Positions 48,809-57,101 of a stretch of DNA of 64,000 bases are shown piece after piece. The DNA is taken from assembly GCF_026559675.1 (NCBI RefSeq), contig NZ_CP092891.1, positions 744,001 through 808,000 of the forward strand, given 5' to 3'. The translations under genes and the position numbers were made by a program. Each line of letters begins with the position of its first letter. The stretch's first letter is position 1. The notes beneath the pieces are model-generated. The model was not told where the DNA came from. It did not search any database and saw only the letters and a program-made list of their open reading frames with translations. This DNA is from Microbacterium oxydans (GTDB taxonomy: Bacteria > Actinomycetota > Actinomycetes > Actinomycetales > Microbacteriaceae).

Positions 48809-49978
48809 TCAGTCCCCCTTCACGTTGACGATCTGCCGCAGCGTGTGCCGGATGGAGACCAGGCTCGCGGCATCCGCCATCACCCGGTCGATCGGCTTGT
48901 ACGCCTGCGGGATCTCGTCGATGAACGCATCCGTGTCACGGAACTCGATCCCCTCCATCGCCTCCCGCAGCTGATCGTGCGTGAACGTCTTCCGGGCCGC
49001 CGACCGCGAGTACTCGCGTCCGGCACCGTGCGGGGAGGAGTTCAGCGACTGCCGGTCGCCGAGTCCCTCCACCACGTACGACGCGGTGCCCATCGAGCCG
49101 GGGATGAGTCCGGGCCGACCGGCGTCGGCCTGGATGGCGCCCTTCCGCGACACCCACACCTGCCTGCCGTAGTGCTTCTCCGACTCGGTGAAGTTGTGGT
49201 GGCAGTTGATGCGCTCCTGCTCATCGACCGGGCGGTCGAGGAACTCGGACACCTGCCGGATGACGCGGTCCATCATCTCCTCCCGGTTCAGCAGGGCGAA
49301 GTGCTGTGCCCAGCGGAGCTCCCGGATGTACCGGGTGAACTCCGGAGTCCCCTCGACCAGGTACGCCAGGTCGGGGTCGGGGAGCTCGATCCACCACTGC
49401 TTCGCCAGCCTCTGGGCGACGGAGATGTGGTGTCCGGCGATCCGGTTGCCGACACCCCGGGAACCCGAGTGCAGGAACAGCCACACCCGGTCGAGCTCGT
49501 CGACCGACACCTCGATGAAGTGGTTGCCCGAGCCGAGCGTGCCCAGCTGCAGGCGCCAGTTCCCCGCATACTTCTCGGGATCGAACTCGGCCGTCTCGGC
49601 GAGTGTCTCGAGCTCGGCGATGCGCGGCTCGGCGGTGGCCACGATCTTGCGGTTGTAGCGTCCGGCCGAGAGCGGGATCGCACGCTCGATCTGCTCGCGC
49701 AGCTCGGCGAGGTCGCGCCCGTCCAGGTCGCCCCTCGTGAACTGCGTGCGGACGGCGATCATGCCGCAGCCGATGTCGACGCCGACGGCCGCGGGGATGA
49801 TCGCGCCGAGCGTCGGGATGACCGAGCCGACCGTCGCCCCCTTGCCGAGGTGCGCATCCGGCATCAGCGCCAGGTGCGGGTGGATGAACGGCATGCGAGC
49901 CGTGGTGTGCGCCTGATCGAGCGTCTTCTCGTCGATCAGGGACGCCCACGACAGCAGCCGTGCGGAGAGCCTCTCCAT
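48809..49978 (-). CDS. rtcB: RtcB-family RNA ligase
   Basis: A 389-residue GTP-dependent, Mn-dependent RNA ligase that joins 2',3'-cyclic phosphate or 3'-phosphate ends to 5'-OH ends. Metal motifs are visible: LMPDAHLGKGATVG, GVDIGCGM (metal Cys), SGNHFIEV, SGSRGVGNRIAGHH and the NCHHNF segment. SSPHGAGREYSR near 315-326 includes the His expected to be guanylylated. Length fits the shorter bacterial class used in RNA repair rather than tRNA splicing. AAAGGAAT precedes the ATG. It follows a 32-codon ORF and a terminator with an alternative fold, which suggests regulated read-through. Confidence 0.93.
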   Translation of the reverse strand: MERLSARLLSWASLIDEKTLDQAHTTARMPFIHPHLALMPDAHLGKGATVGSVIPTLGAIIPAAVGVDIGCGMIAVRTQFTRGDLDGRDLAELREQIERAIPLSAGRYNRKIVATAEPRIAELETLAETAEFDPEKYAGNWRLQLGTLGSGNHFIEVSVDELDRVWLFLHSGSRGVGNRIAGHHISVAQRLAKQWWIELPDPDLAYLVEGTPEFTRYIRELRWAQHFALLNREEMMDRVIRQVSEFLDRPVDEQERINCHHNFTESEKHYGRQVWVSRKGAIQADAGRPGLIPGSMGTASYVVEGLGDRQSLNSSPHGAGREYSRSAARKTFTHDQLREAMEGIEFRDTDAFIDEIPQAYKPIDRVMADAASLVSIRHTLRQIVNVKGD

Positions 49979-50007
49979 GATTCCTTTCCTTGTGGTGATG
50001 TGCAGCC

Positions 50008-50064
50008 ACAGGTCAGGGGTCCTCTCCAACGGAAAACGCCCCGGACCTGTCGGTACGGGGCGTT
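50008..50064 (-). terminator. Terminator / alternative hairpin in the rtcB leader
   Basis: Read on the minus strand, AACGCCCC and GGGGCGTT (complement of 50057-50064 and 50035-50042) form an 8-bp stem followed by a TTTT run, an intrinsic terminator 60 bases before rtcB. Its loop and 3' arm (complement of 50039-50050) can instead pair with a downstream segment (complement of 50008-50019), 11 of 12 bases, giving a mutually exclusive hairpin. Confidence 0.7.
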
Positions 50065-50080
50065 GCGAGAGCGGGTGCTG

Positions 50081-50179
50081 TCACACGGCGCGTGCCGGAG
50101 GATACGACTCGTAGCGGTCATTGCGCTTCGGCTGAAGCTGCAACACCGCTGCGATGGGAAGATTCCGCTGGGCGGTCAT
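50081..50179 (-). CDS. Small ORF (32 residues) upstream of rtcB
   Basis: A possible peptide beginning MTAQRNLPIAAVLQLQP and ending YPPARAV. It has a good ribosome-binding site (GAGGAG, seven bases before the ATG) and its own promoter candidate at 50228-50257, and it ends just before the rtcB leader terminator. It may be a leader peptide whose translation decides read-through into rtcB, or a small stand-alone protein. I recognise no family. Confidence 0.5.
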   Translation of the reverse strand: MTAQRNLPIAAVLQLQPKRNDRYESYPPARAV

Positions 50180-50227
50180 CCGTCGACTCCTCGGCTGGCG
50201 TGCTGCGCCGGTCGGCACAGCTTTGCC

Positions 50228-50257
50228 ACACTAGGGCCCGACACGCCCGGGCGTCAA
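50228..50257 (-). promoter_or_regulatory. Promoter of the small ORF / rtcB transcript
   Basis: On the minus strand TTGACG (complement of 50252-50257) and TAGTGT (complement of 50228-50233) are 18 bases apart. The -35 box overlaps the stop of the VOC gene upstream, so rtcB expression can be separated from it. Confidence 0.55.
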
Positions 50258-50658
50258 GCCGTGTCCCGCGGTGGGTTGTACATGAACTCGACGCGGATGC
50301 CGTCCGCGTCTTCGACGAACGAGGCGTAATAGCGCTCCGAATAGCGCGGGTACTCCTTGGGTTCGCGGACGGGGGTCCAGCCGGCGTCGACGGCGACCGC
50401 GTGGAGGTGCTCGACCTGCTCACGCGTCGGCACGGCGAAGGCGATGTGCTGCCAGCCGATGCGGCCATGACGATGCGGAGTCGAGTCTTCATCCCACGTG
50501 TAGAGGATGATCTCCGTCTCCTCGCCGTTGTGCCACGAGATCGAATGGTCGTTCGCGCCTCCGCTCTGGTATCCGAGAGCGGTGAGGACCGGGTGGAACT
50601 GCGCCCGGCCGCGTTCGAGGTCGTCGACGGTGATGCCCAGATGATCCAGAAGAGCCAT
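50254..50658 (-). CDS. VOC-family (glyoxalase-like) protein
   Basis: A 134-residue vicinal-oxygen-chelate protein: LDHLGITVDDLERGRAQFHPVLTALGY at the start (His6 a metal ligand), GWQHIAFAVPTREQVEHLH (His near 71) and YYASFVEDADGIRVEFMYNP (Glu near 124). It is probably a metal-dependent lyase, dioxygenase or binding protein of unknown substrate. It is a single gene read before the rtcB unit on the same strand. Confidence 0.88.
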   Translation of the reverse strand: MALLDHLGITVDDLERGRAQFHPVLTALGYQSGGANDHSISWHNGEETEIILYTWDEDSTPHRHGRIGWQHIAFAVPTREQVEHLHAVAVDAGWTPVREPKEYPRYSERYYASFVEDADGIRVEFMYNPPRDTA

Positions 50659-50690
50659 GCGGCCCAGTCTTCCAGAAAGGGTCGACGACG

Positions 50691-51077
50691 TCAGGGCGCG
50701 ATCCGCCCGAATGTGGCGGGGTCGACGGGCCGTTGCCGCCGGGGGAGGTTCTCCACGACGAGGAGGTACGACTCCGTCACCAGCTCGCGGACGAGATCGT
50801 GCGGCAGCTTCCCGCCCGGCCGGAGCGTGATCCAGTGCTTCTTGTTCATGTGATAGCCGGGGATGATGTCATCGAACTGCCGGCGAAGCGCGTCGCCGTC
50901 TTCGGGCGCCGCCTTGAGGGTCACGATCTCCGCGCCGGTGGTCGACGTGAGCAGCATGAAGACCTTGTCGCGCACCTTGAAGACGTCCCATTCGGGGCCG
51001 AAGGGATGCTCGAGCCGAGACCCGGGCAACTCCTCGGCGCGATCGCGCGCGCACTGTTGCAGACGGTCGCCTTTCAT
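50691..51077 (-). CDS. MmcQ/YjbR-family protein
   Basis: A 128-residue protein of the MmcQ/YjbR family. Its fingerprint is GSRLEHPFGPEWDVFKVRDKVFML (about 19-42) and PGYHMNKKHWITLRPG (about 73-88), followed by a conserved SYLLVVENLPRRQR end. The family has a double-wing DNA-binding-like fold and no firmly established biochemical role. The ATG at 51077 is the first that includes the domain; upstream frame shows no family sequence. Confidence 0.85.
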   Translation of the reverse strand: MKGDRLQQCARDRAEELPGSRLEHPFGPEWDVFKVRDKVFMLLTSTTGAEIVTLKAAPEDGDALRRQFDDIIPGYHMNKKHWITLRPGGKLPHDLVRELVTESYLLVVENLPRRQRPVDPATFGRIAP

Positions 51078-51160
51078 GGCACTCCAACCTCGAGACAGCG
51101 AGAACCGTGATGCGACCACGGTACCCACGCCCACGGTACCCACCCCCACGGACAGAGCCG

Positions 51161-51928
51161 CTAGTGCGGGGCGTGGTACTCGGCCTCGCCGCGCTTCCAG
51201 TAGCCCTTCACCACGGCGTTCGCGGTGTCGACGCCCCAACGGTCGAGCAGTGCGCGGCCGGGCTTGACGATCGACTGCTCGGCCGCGATGAAGACGAACG
51301 GATCGGACCCCACCACGTCGTCGGCGGTCAGCGTCTCGAGGAAGGCGATGAGGGCGGAGCCGGAGGGTGCTTCGCCGCGGTGCAGCCACTCGATGTCGAC
51401 CGGTGCTTCGATGTCGATCTCGCGGCCCTCGTTGACCGTCTCGATCACGATGCGCGCGGGGGTGCCCTCGGGAATCAGCGCGGCGAAGCGGCGGATCGCG
51501 GGGATCGCGGTCTCGTCGCCGACCAGCAGCCAGGAGTCGGGCTCGCCGGTCAGCACCGCCGACCCGCGAGGGCCGCCGACGCCGATCATGGAGCCGAGTG
51601 GCGCGGTCGCGGCCCAGGGGGCGGCGACGCCCTGATCGCCGTGCACCGCGAACTCGACGTCGAGCCAGTCCTCGCCCCACGCGAGCGGCGTGTACTCCCG
51701 GCTCGGCGAGGCGCGAAGCTCGTCGACGGAGTCGGTGGGGCCGGCGGGGAAGAACAGGCGCATGTGGTCGTCGGAGCCGAGGGAGTCGAAGCCTGCGAGG
51801 TCGGAGCCGGTCAGGCGCACGCGCACGAAGTCCGGTGCCAGCCATTCACGGGCGCTCAGGGTCACGTTGCGGAAGCGCAGCTCGAGGCCGCGACGCTCGA
51901 TCGAGAAGCCGGATTTCGTATCGCTCAT
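51161..51928 (-). CDS. Siderophore-interacting protein (FAD-dependent ferric-siderophore reductase)
   Basis: A 255-residue SIP-family flavoprotein: an N-terminal FAD-binding barrel with SREYTPL (FAD contact, near 77) and GPRGSAVL (phosphate loop), and a C-terminal NAD(P)H domain with LVGDETAIPAIRRFAALIP and AAEQSIVK...KGYWKRGEAEYH. It reduces and frees iron from imported ferric siderophores in the cytosol. It is divergent from a siderophore ABC importer operon, and the start codon touches a DtxR box, so both arms are iron-repressed. Confidence 0.92.
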   Translation of the reverse strand: MSDTKSGFSIERRGLELRFRNVTLSAREWLAPDFVRVRLTGSDLAGFDSLGSDDHMRLFFPAGPTDSVDELRASPSREYTPLAWGEDWLDVEFAVHGDQGVAAPWAATAPLGSMIGVGGPRGSAVLTGEPDSWLLVGDETAIPAIRRFAALIPEGTPARIVIETVNEGREIDIEAPVDIEWLHRGEAPSGSALIAFLETLTADDVVGSDPFVFIAAEQSIVKPGRALLDRWGVDTANAVVKGYWKRGEAEYHAPH

Positions 51929-51946
51929 GAAGTAAGGCTAACCTAA
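51928..51946. promoter_or_regulatory. DtxR/IdeR iron box
   Basis: The segment TGAAGTAAGGCTAACCTAA matches 16 of 19 positions of the DtxR/IdeR consensus (right half GGCTAACCTAA perfect). It lies directly at the start of the siderophore reductase gene, in the divergent promoter region shared with the siderophore importer. Confidence 0.85.
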
Positions 51947-51957
51947 ATATGACGAGG

Positions 51958-51976
51958 GAAGGTGACCCTAACCTCG
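51958..51976. promoter_or_regulatory. Second, weaker DtxR-like box
   Basis: This segment ends in CTAACCT and matches about 12 of 19 consensus positions. It is 30 bp from the strong box on the same helical face, closer to the importer genes. Confidence 0.45.
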
Positions 51977-52028
51977 TCCTTCCGGCGCCCATGTGTGCGC
52001 ACCGATCCCGCAGAACAGGAGTCTCTCC

Positions 52029-53012
52029 ATGTCCGTGCCCAGGACCCTCACCGCCACGAGCGCCGCGCTCGTCGGCCTCCTCGCCCTCGCCGGCTGCGCC
52101 TCCGGCGGCACCGCCGAACCCGAGAAGACCGAATCCTCCGCGGCATCCGTCACGATCGAGGACAACACCGGCACGCACGAGGTCGCGACCCCTCCGAAGT
52201 CCGTCGTCGCCCTCGACAACCGCACGTTCCAGACGCTCTCCGACTGGGGCGTCGAGCTCTCCGCCGGCGCCGTCGCGCTGATGCCCGAGACCGTGTCGTA
52301 TGTGAAGGACGACGGCATCGTCGACATCGGACTGCACAGCGAGCCCAACCTCGAAGCCGTCGTCGCGGTCGAGCCCGACCTGATCATCAGCGGTCAGCGC
52401 TTCACGCAGCACAACGCGGCCATCGCCGACCTCGTGCCCGACGCCACGATCATCGACCTCGAGCCGCGCGAGGGCGAGCCCTTCGATGAGGAGCTCAAGC
52501 GCCAGGTCACCGTCCTCGGCGAGATCTTCGGCAAGCAGGACGAGGCCGAGAAGCTCGTGAGCGACTTCGACGCCGCGGTCGAGCGCGCCAAGGCCGCGTA
52601 CGACGACGCCGACACCGTCATGGCCGTGAACACGTCCGGCGGAGAGATCGGCTACCTCGCCCCGACCGTCGGTCGCTCGCTCGGACCGATCTACGACATC
52701 CTCGGCCTCACCCCCGCGCTCGAGGTGGAGGACGCGAGCGATGACCACCAGGGTGATGAGATCTCCGTCGAGGCGATCGCCGCGTCGAACCCCGACTGGA
52801 TCCTCGTGCTCGACCGCGACGCCGTGTTCGCCGCGGACACCCCCGACTACGTGCAGGCGGCCGAGATCCTCGAGAGCTCCGAGGCCCTGACCGGCGTCAC
52901 CGCGGTCAAGGAGAAGCAGATCGTCTACATGCCCACCGACACCTACCTGAACGAGGGCATCCAGACGTACACGACGTTCCTGAACGACCTCGCGGACGCT
53001 CTCGAGAAGTGA
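52029..53012 (+). CDS. Iron-siderophore ABC transporter substrate-binding lipoprotein
   Basis: A 327-residue binding protein with a lipoprotein signal ending in the lipobox LAGC (Cys near 22) and a FepB/FhuD/YclQ-type bilobal fold: VVALDNRTFQTLSDWGVE, EPNLEAVVAVEPDLIISGQR and NPDWILVLDRDAVF. Sequence flavour is closest to the YclQ/CeuE group that takes catecholate or mixed siderophores. The ATG at 52029 fits the signal peptide. It is the first gene of a four-gene import operon under the iron boxes. Confidence 0.9.
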   Translation: MSVPRTLTATSAALVGLLALAGCASGGTAEPEKTESSAASVTIEDNTGTHEVATPPKSVVALDNRTFQTLSDWGVELSAGAVALMPETVSYVKDDGIVDIGLHSEPNLEAVVAVEPDLIISGQRFTQHNAAIADLVPDATIIDLEPREGEPFDEELKRQVTVLGEIFGKQDEAEKLVSDFDAAVERAKAAYDDADTVMAVNTSGGEIGYLAPTVGRSLGPIYDILGLTPALEVEDASDDHQGDEISVEAIAASNPDWILVLDRDAVFAADTPDYVQAAEILESSEALTGVTAVKEKQIVYMPTDTYLNEGIQTYTTFLNDLADALEK

Positions 53013-53085
53013 CCCGCGCTCGGTCGTCGAGGGAGCGGAGCCGGACGAGACGTCCGTTCGCCCGCTCGACGGCCGGGCCGTCATC

Positions 53086-54072
53086 ATGATCTCCACCGAC
53101 ATCATCCGGCCGCCCCGCTCCGCCGGGCGGCTCTTCGACGTGAAGCTGCTCATCGGCGTGCTCGTCGTCGCCGCGCTCCTGGTCCTCTCCCTCTTCACCG
53201 GTGTGTACGACGTCACGGGCGCGGAAGACGGCGCCCAGATGTTCCAGATCACACGCGTCCCCCGCACGATCGCGCTCGTGCTCGCCGGTGCCTCGATGGC
53301 GATGGCGGGTCTCGTGATGCAGCTGCTCACTCAGAACCGCTTCGTCGAGCCGACCACCACCGGGACGACCGAGTGGGCGGGGCTCGGGCTCCTGATGGTG
53401 ATGATCCTCGTGCCGCAGCCGTCGCTGCCGCTGCGCATGGCCGGCGCGGTGCTCGCGGCGTTCGTCGGCACGATGGTGTTCTTCGCGTTCCTCCGTCGCG
53501 TCGCCCTCAAGTCCTCCCTCATCGTCCCGATCGTCGGCATCATGCTCGGCGCCGTGGTCGGCGCCCTGTCGACGTACCTCGCGCTGGCCACCAACTCGCT
53601 GCAGATCATCGGCGTCTGGTTCGCAGGCAGCTTCACCTCGGTGATGCGCGGTCAGTACGAGATGCTCTGGATCGTCGCGATCATCGGAGTGATCATCTTC
53701 ATCGTCGCCGACCGCCTGACCATCGCCGGTCTCGGCGAGGAGATCGCGACGAACGTCGGCGTGAACTACAACCGGATCATCCTGCTGGGCACCGTGCTGA
53801 TCGCGGTCACCACCGGCGTCGTCACGGTGGTCGTCGGCAACCTGCCCTTCCTGGGGCTGATCGTGCCGAACATCGTCTCGATGGTGCGCGGCGACGATCT
53901 GCGCAGCAACCTCCCGTGGGTGTGCCTGCTCGGCATCGCGATCGTCACGGTGTGCGACATCATCGGACGCACGATCATCATGCCGTTCGAGGTGCCGGTG
54001 TCGCTGATCCTCGGCGTCGTCGGTGCCGTCGTGTTCGTGCTCCTCCTGCTCAGGCAGCGTCGCCGTGGGTAG
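53086..54072 (+). CDS. Iron-siderophore ABC transporter permease (FecCD family), first
   Basis: A 328-residue FecCD-family permease with about nine or ten helices: FQITRVPRTIALVLAGASMAMAGLVMQ (about 45-71), TTTGTTEWAGLGLLM, GNLPFLGLIVPNIVSMVRGDDLRSNLPW with the coupling helix to the ATPase, and a C-terminal VPVSLILGVVGAVVFV. It pairs with the next permease. A 73-base spacer separates it from the binding-protein gene. It overlaps the next gene region by a few bases if GTG 54065 is used there. Confidence 0.9.
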   Translation: MISTDIIRPPRSAGRLFDVKLLIGVLVVAALLVLSLFTGVYDVTGAEDGAQMFQITRVPRTIALVLAGASMAMAGLVMQLLTQNRFVEPTTTGTTEWAGLGLLMVMILVPQPSLPLRMAGAVLAAFVGTMVFFAFLRRVALKSSLIVPIVGIMLGAVVGALSTYLALATNSLQIIGVWFAGSFTSVMRGQYEMLWIVAIIGVIIFIVADRLTIAGLGEEIATNVGVNYNRIILLGTVLIAVTTGVVTVVVGNLPFLGLIVPNIVSMVRGDDLRSNLPWVCLLGIAIVTVCDIIGRTIIMPFEVPVSLILGVVGAVVFVLLLLRQRRRG

Positions 54073-54079
54073 CGGCGCG

Positions 54080-55108
54080 ATGAGTCGGATGGCGACGGCC
54101 GGCCCGGCGCGGTCGGCGGGCGCATTCACGACCCCGCGCGCGCGACGGCGCTATCTGATCGTCCTCGGCGTCCTCCTCGTCCTCGCCGCGGGTTCCGGCT
54201 TCGGGCTGCTCGCCTGGGGCAACCCGATGCCGCCGGGATCCACCGGGTTCTGGCGCATCGCTCAGCACCGCGCGACCGACGTCACGGTGATGGCGCTCGT
54301 CGCCGTCGCCCAGGCCGTCGCCACGGTGAGCTTCCAGACCGTCACCAACAACCGCATCATCACGCCGTCGATCATGGGCTTCGAATCGCTGTACCGCGTC
54401 GTGCAGACCTCGACCGTGTATCTGTTCGGGGTGGCCGGCATCGTGGCGATCCAGGGCATCGGCCAGTTCGCGATCCAGGTGGCGATCATGGTCGGCCTCG
54501 CCGTGGCCCTGTACGGATGGCTGCTGTCAGGACGCTACGGCAACCTGCAGATCATGCTCCTGGTGGGCATCGTGATCGGGGGAGGACTCGGGGCGATCTC
54601 CACGTTCATGCAGCGTCTGCTCACCCCCAGCGAGTTCGACGTGCTCGCCGCCCGGCTGTTCGGCAACGTGTCGAACGCCGACGCCTCGTACCTGCCGCTG
54701 GCGATCCCGCTGGTGGTCGCGGCGTCCGCGCTGCTGTGGCTCCGATCTCGCCGGCTCAACCTCATGGCCCTGGGCCCGGATGCCGCGCGCTCGCTCGGCG
54801 TCGACCATCGGCGCGAGCTGTTCATCGTGCTGTTCCTCGTCGCGGTGCTGATGGCGACGTCGACCGCGCTGGTCGGACCGATGACGTTCCTCGGCTTCCT
54901 GGTCGCGACGCTCGCGTATCAGTTCTCCGACACGCACGACCATCGGCTGATCTTCCCCGTCGCGGTGCTCACGGCCTTCACGATCCTGGCCGGGGCGTAC
55001 TTCGTGATGAAGAACATCTTCTACGCGCAGGGCATGGTGTCGATCCTGATCGAGCTGGTCGGCGGCACCGTGTTCCTCATCGTCATCCTCAGAAAGGGCA
55101 GGCTGTGA
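54080..55108 (+). CDS. Iron-siderophore ABC transporter permease (FecCD family), second
   Basis: A 342-residue FecCD permease (YclO/CeuC type): AVAQAVATVSFQTVTNNRIITPSIMGFESLYRV, VIGGGLGAISTFMQRLL, LGPDAARSLGVDHRRE (ATPase contact) and VGPMTFLGFLVATLAYQFSDTHDHR. The ATG at 54080 is used; GTG 54065, overlapping the previous stop, is possible and would add five residues. The last codon overlaps the ATPase gene start. Confidence 0.88.
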   Translation: MSRMATAGPARSAGAFTTPRARRRYLIVLGVLLVLAAGSGFGLLAWGNPMPPGSTGFWRIAQHRATDVTVMALVAVAQAVATVSFQTVTNNRIITPSIMGFESLYRVVQTSTVYLFGVAGIVAIQGIGQFAIQVAIMVGLAVALYGWLLSGRYGNLQIMLLVGIVIGGGLGAISTFMQRLLTPSEFDVLAARLFGNVSNADASYLPLAIPLVVAASALLWLRSRRLNLMALGPDAARSLGVDHRRELFIVLFLVAVLMATSTALVGPMTFLGFLVATLAYQFSDTHDHRLIFPVAVLTAFTILAGAYFVMKNIFYAQGMVSILIELVGGTVFLIVILRKGRL

Positions 55109-55860
55109 TCGCACTCGACGGCGTCCGCCGGGACTACAGCAGCGAGGTCGCGATCGGCCCCGTCGATCTCGAGATCCCCACGGGCGGCATCACCGCCCTC
55201 ATCGGCCCGAACGGCGCGGGCAAGTCGACGCTGCTCACCATGATCGGACGCCTGAGCGGCATGGATGCCGGTGCGATCGAGATCGCCGGACTCGACGTGG
55301 CCTCGACCAAGTCGAAGGACCTGGCGAAGGTCGTGTCGATCCTGCGCCAGGAGAACCACTTCGTCACGCGGCTGACCGTGCGTCAGCTCGTCGGCTTCGG
55401 GCGCTTCCCGCACTCGAAGGGCAGGCTGAACCGCGGCGACGAGGAGATCATCAGCCAGGCGATCGACTTCCTCGACCTCGGCGCGCTGGAGGGCCGCTAC
55501 CTGGATGAGCTCTCCGGCGGGCAGCGTCAGCGGGCGTACGTCGCGATGGTCCTCGCGCAGGACACCGAGTTCGTGCTGCTCGATGAGCCCCTGAACAACC
55601 TCGACATGCGGCACGCCGTGCAGATGATGAAGCACCTGCGGCGTGCGGCCGAGGAGCTCGGACGCACGATCGTCATCGTGCTGCACGACATCAACTTCGC
55701 CGGGCATTACGCCGACCACATCTGCGCCATGAAGGACGGCGCGGTCGTGGAGTTCGGCCCGCCCGCCGAGATCATGACCGACGAGGTGCTCACGCGCGTC
55801 TTCGACACCCCGGTGCGCGTGGTCGACGGCCCGTCGGGACCCCTCGCCGTGTACTACTGA
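55105..55860 (+). CDS. Iron-siderophore ABC transporter ATP-binding protein
   Basis: A 251-residue ABC ATPase: Walker A GPNGAGKST (about 33-41), Q loop with LRQENHF, signature LSGGQRQRAYVAM, Walker B FVLLDEPLNNLD and switch His in VLHDINFA. It is of the FepC/YclP type. The start is GTG 55105, sharing GTGA with the permease stop. It energises the importer encoded in this operon. Confidence 0.93.
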   Translation: MIALDGVRRDYSSEVAIGPVDLEIPTGGITALIGPNGAGKSTLLTMIGRLSGMDAGAIEIAGLDVASTKSKDLAKVVSILRQENHFVTRLTVRQLVGFGRFPHSKGRLNRGDEEIISQAIDFLDLGALEGRYLDELSGGQRQRAYVAMVLAQDTEFVLLDEPLNNLDMRHAVQMMKHLRRAAEELGRTIVIVLHDINFAGHYADHICAMKDGAVVEFGPPAEIMTDEVLTRVFDTPVRVVDGPSGPLAVYY

Positions 55861-55878
55861 GCGTTCCGCGTGGGCCGG

Positions 55879-56076
55879 TCAGAGTTCGATGCCGTGGTCC
55901 TCGTCGTTGACGCCGGCGTTGTTGCCGCGGCGCGACTCGTAGCCGAGGAACCAGCCCAGCCACACGATCGCGGCGAGCAGCACGCCGAGCCAGACGTTCT
56001 GGAAGATCAGCCCGAGCACGACGCCGACGATCAGCAGGCCGACGGTGATGGAGATGCGCAGCGCGGTACGGGACAT
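55879..56076 (-). CDS. Small integral membrane protein (65 residues)
   Basis: A 65-residue protein with two adjacent hydrophobic helices (RISITVGLLIVGVVLGLIF and VWLGVLLAAIVWLGWFLGY) and an acidic tail (NDEDHGIEL). I recognise no named family; small proteins of this kind are common in Actinobacteria. It is convergent with the iron importer operon and follows the DNA glycosylase gene on the same strand. Confidence 0.65.
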   Translation of the reverse strand: MSRTALRISITVGLLIVGVVLGLIFQNVWLGVLLAAIVWLGWFLGYESRRGNNAGVNDEDHGIEL

Positions 56077-56098
56077 GGCCTCAGCTTAGAGGGACCGC

Positions 56099-57058
56099 TC
56101 AGCGGTCGCGATGGTCTTCCGGCGCGAGGCGAGGGCCGCGGCGCGGCTCCTGGATGCCGGTGGCGAAGATGAGGCGGATCACCCGCTGACGCTGACCCGC
56201 CCACGGCGCGAGGAGCTCGAGCATGCCGTCGTCGTCCGTGCGCTTCCCGGTCAGGGCATGACCCACTTCGTGCGCGAGGTGGTAGTCGCCGACGCTCACC
56301 GCATCCGGATCGCCGAGCGCGCGGATCCGGGTCTCGGCCGACGTCCAGACCCCCACGCCGGGAAGGCTCGTGAGGATGCGGTCGCGGTCGGTACCGGTCG
56401 CAGCGGCGCGGACGGCCCGGGCGATGCGATCGCCGCGTTCGGCGGCGCGGACCAGGGTGCGCGATTGCGGCGGCTCGACGCCGGCGCGGTGCCACGCCCA
56501 GGACGGGATGCGGTGCCACTGCGCGGCGGAGGGCGCGGCGAACATCGGTCGTGGCGTCGGGCCGGGCGCGCGTTCGCCGAATCGGGAGACGAGCCAACGC
56601 CACGCGCCGAAGGCCTGCATGCCGGTGACCTTCTGCTCGATGATCGCGCACGCGAGCGCGTCGAACACCTCGTCGGTGCGGGTGAGGCGGAGGCCGGGAT
56701 GGCGGCGGGCGGACTCGGCGATGAGCGGATGCTGCGACGCGTCGAAGTCCGTGGCGTCGTCGTGGGCGCCGCAGAGTGCGGGCACGAGGTCGAGGGCGTG
56801 GCCGGCTCCGGGGCCCCAGGCGCTGGCTCTGACCTCATCGCCCACGGCGCGCAGCACGAGGGTGGAGGGGCCGGCGGGCGTGCGCACGGCGCGCCAGATC
56901 GCGGGTCCGTCGATCACGGTCGTCGGATCGCTGCCTCCGCGTCGGAGCATGCCGACGGTCCGGCGGAGATCGAGGTCGTGCGGAGGGCGGTAGACCGTGT
57001 CCCGACGGACATCCGCGGACGCGGCATCGGCCGGTGCGGAGTGCGCGGTCAGGGTCAT
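56099..57058 (-). CDS. DNA-3-methyladenine glycosylase-like (HhH-GPD, AlkA-type)
   Basis: A 319-residue base-excision glycosylase. The helix-hairpin-helix is LPGVGVWTSAETRIRALG, followed by the catalytic Asp in SVGDYHLAHEVG. ALACAIIEQKVTGMQAFGAWRWLVSRFG is the conserved first half of the HhH-GPD fold. No Fe-S cluster Cys motif is present, so AlkA-like removal of alkylated purines is more likely than EndoIII/MutY activity. ATG at 57058. Confidence 0.85.
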   Translation of the reverse strand: MTLTAHSAPADAASADVRRDTVYRPPHDLDLRRTVGMLRRGGSDPTTVIDGPAIWRAVRTPAGPSTLVLRAVGDEVRASAWGPGAGHALDLVPALCGAHDDATDFDASQHPLIAESARRHPGLRLTRTDEVFDALACAIIEQKVTGMQAFGAWRWLVSRFGERAPGPTPRPMFAAPSAAQWHRIPSWAWHRAGVEPPQSRTLVRAAERGDRIARAVRAAATGTDRDRILTSLPGVGVWTSAETRIRALGDPDAVSVGDYHLAHEVGHALTGKRTDDDGMLELLAPWAGQRQRVIRLIFATGIQEPRRGPRLAPEDHRDR

Positions 57059-57101
57059 GCGCCCACCCTACGCGCAGGTCCTGACACGGACCCGCGGGCG
57101 C

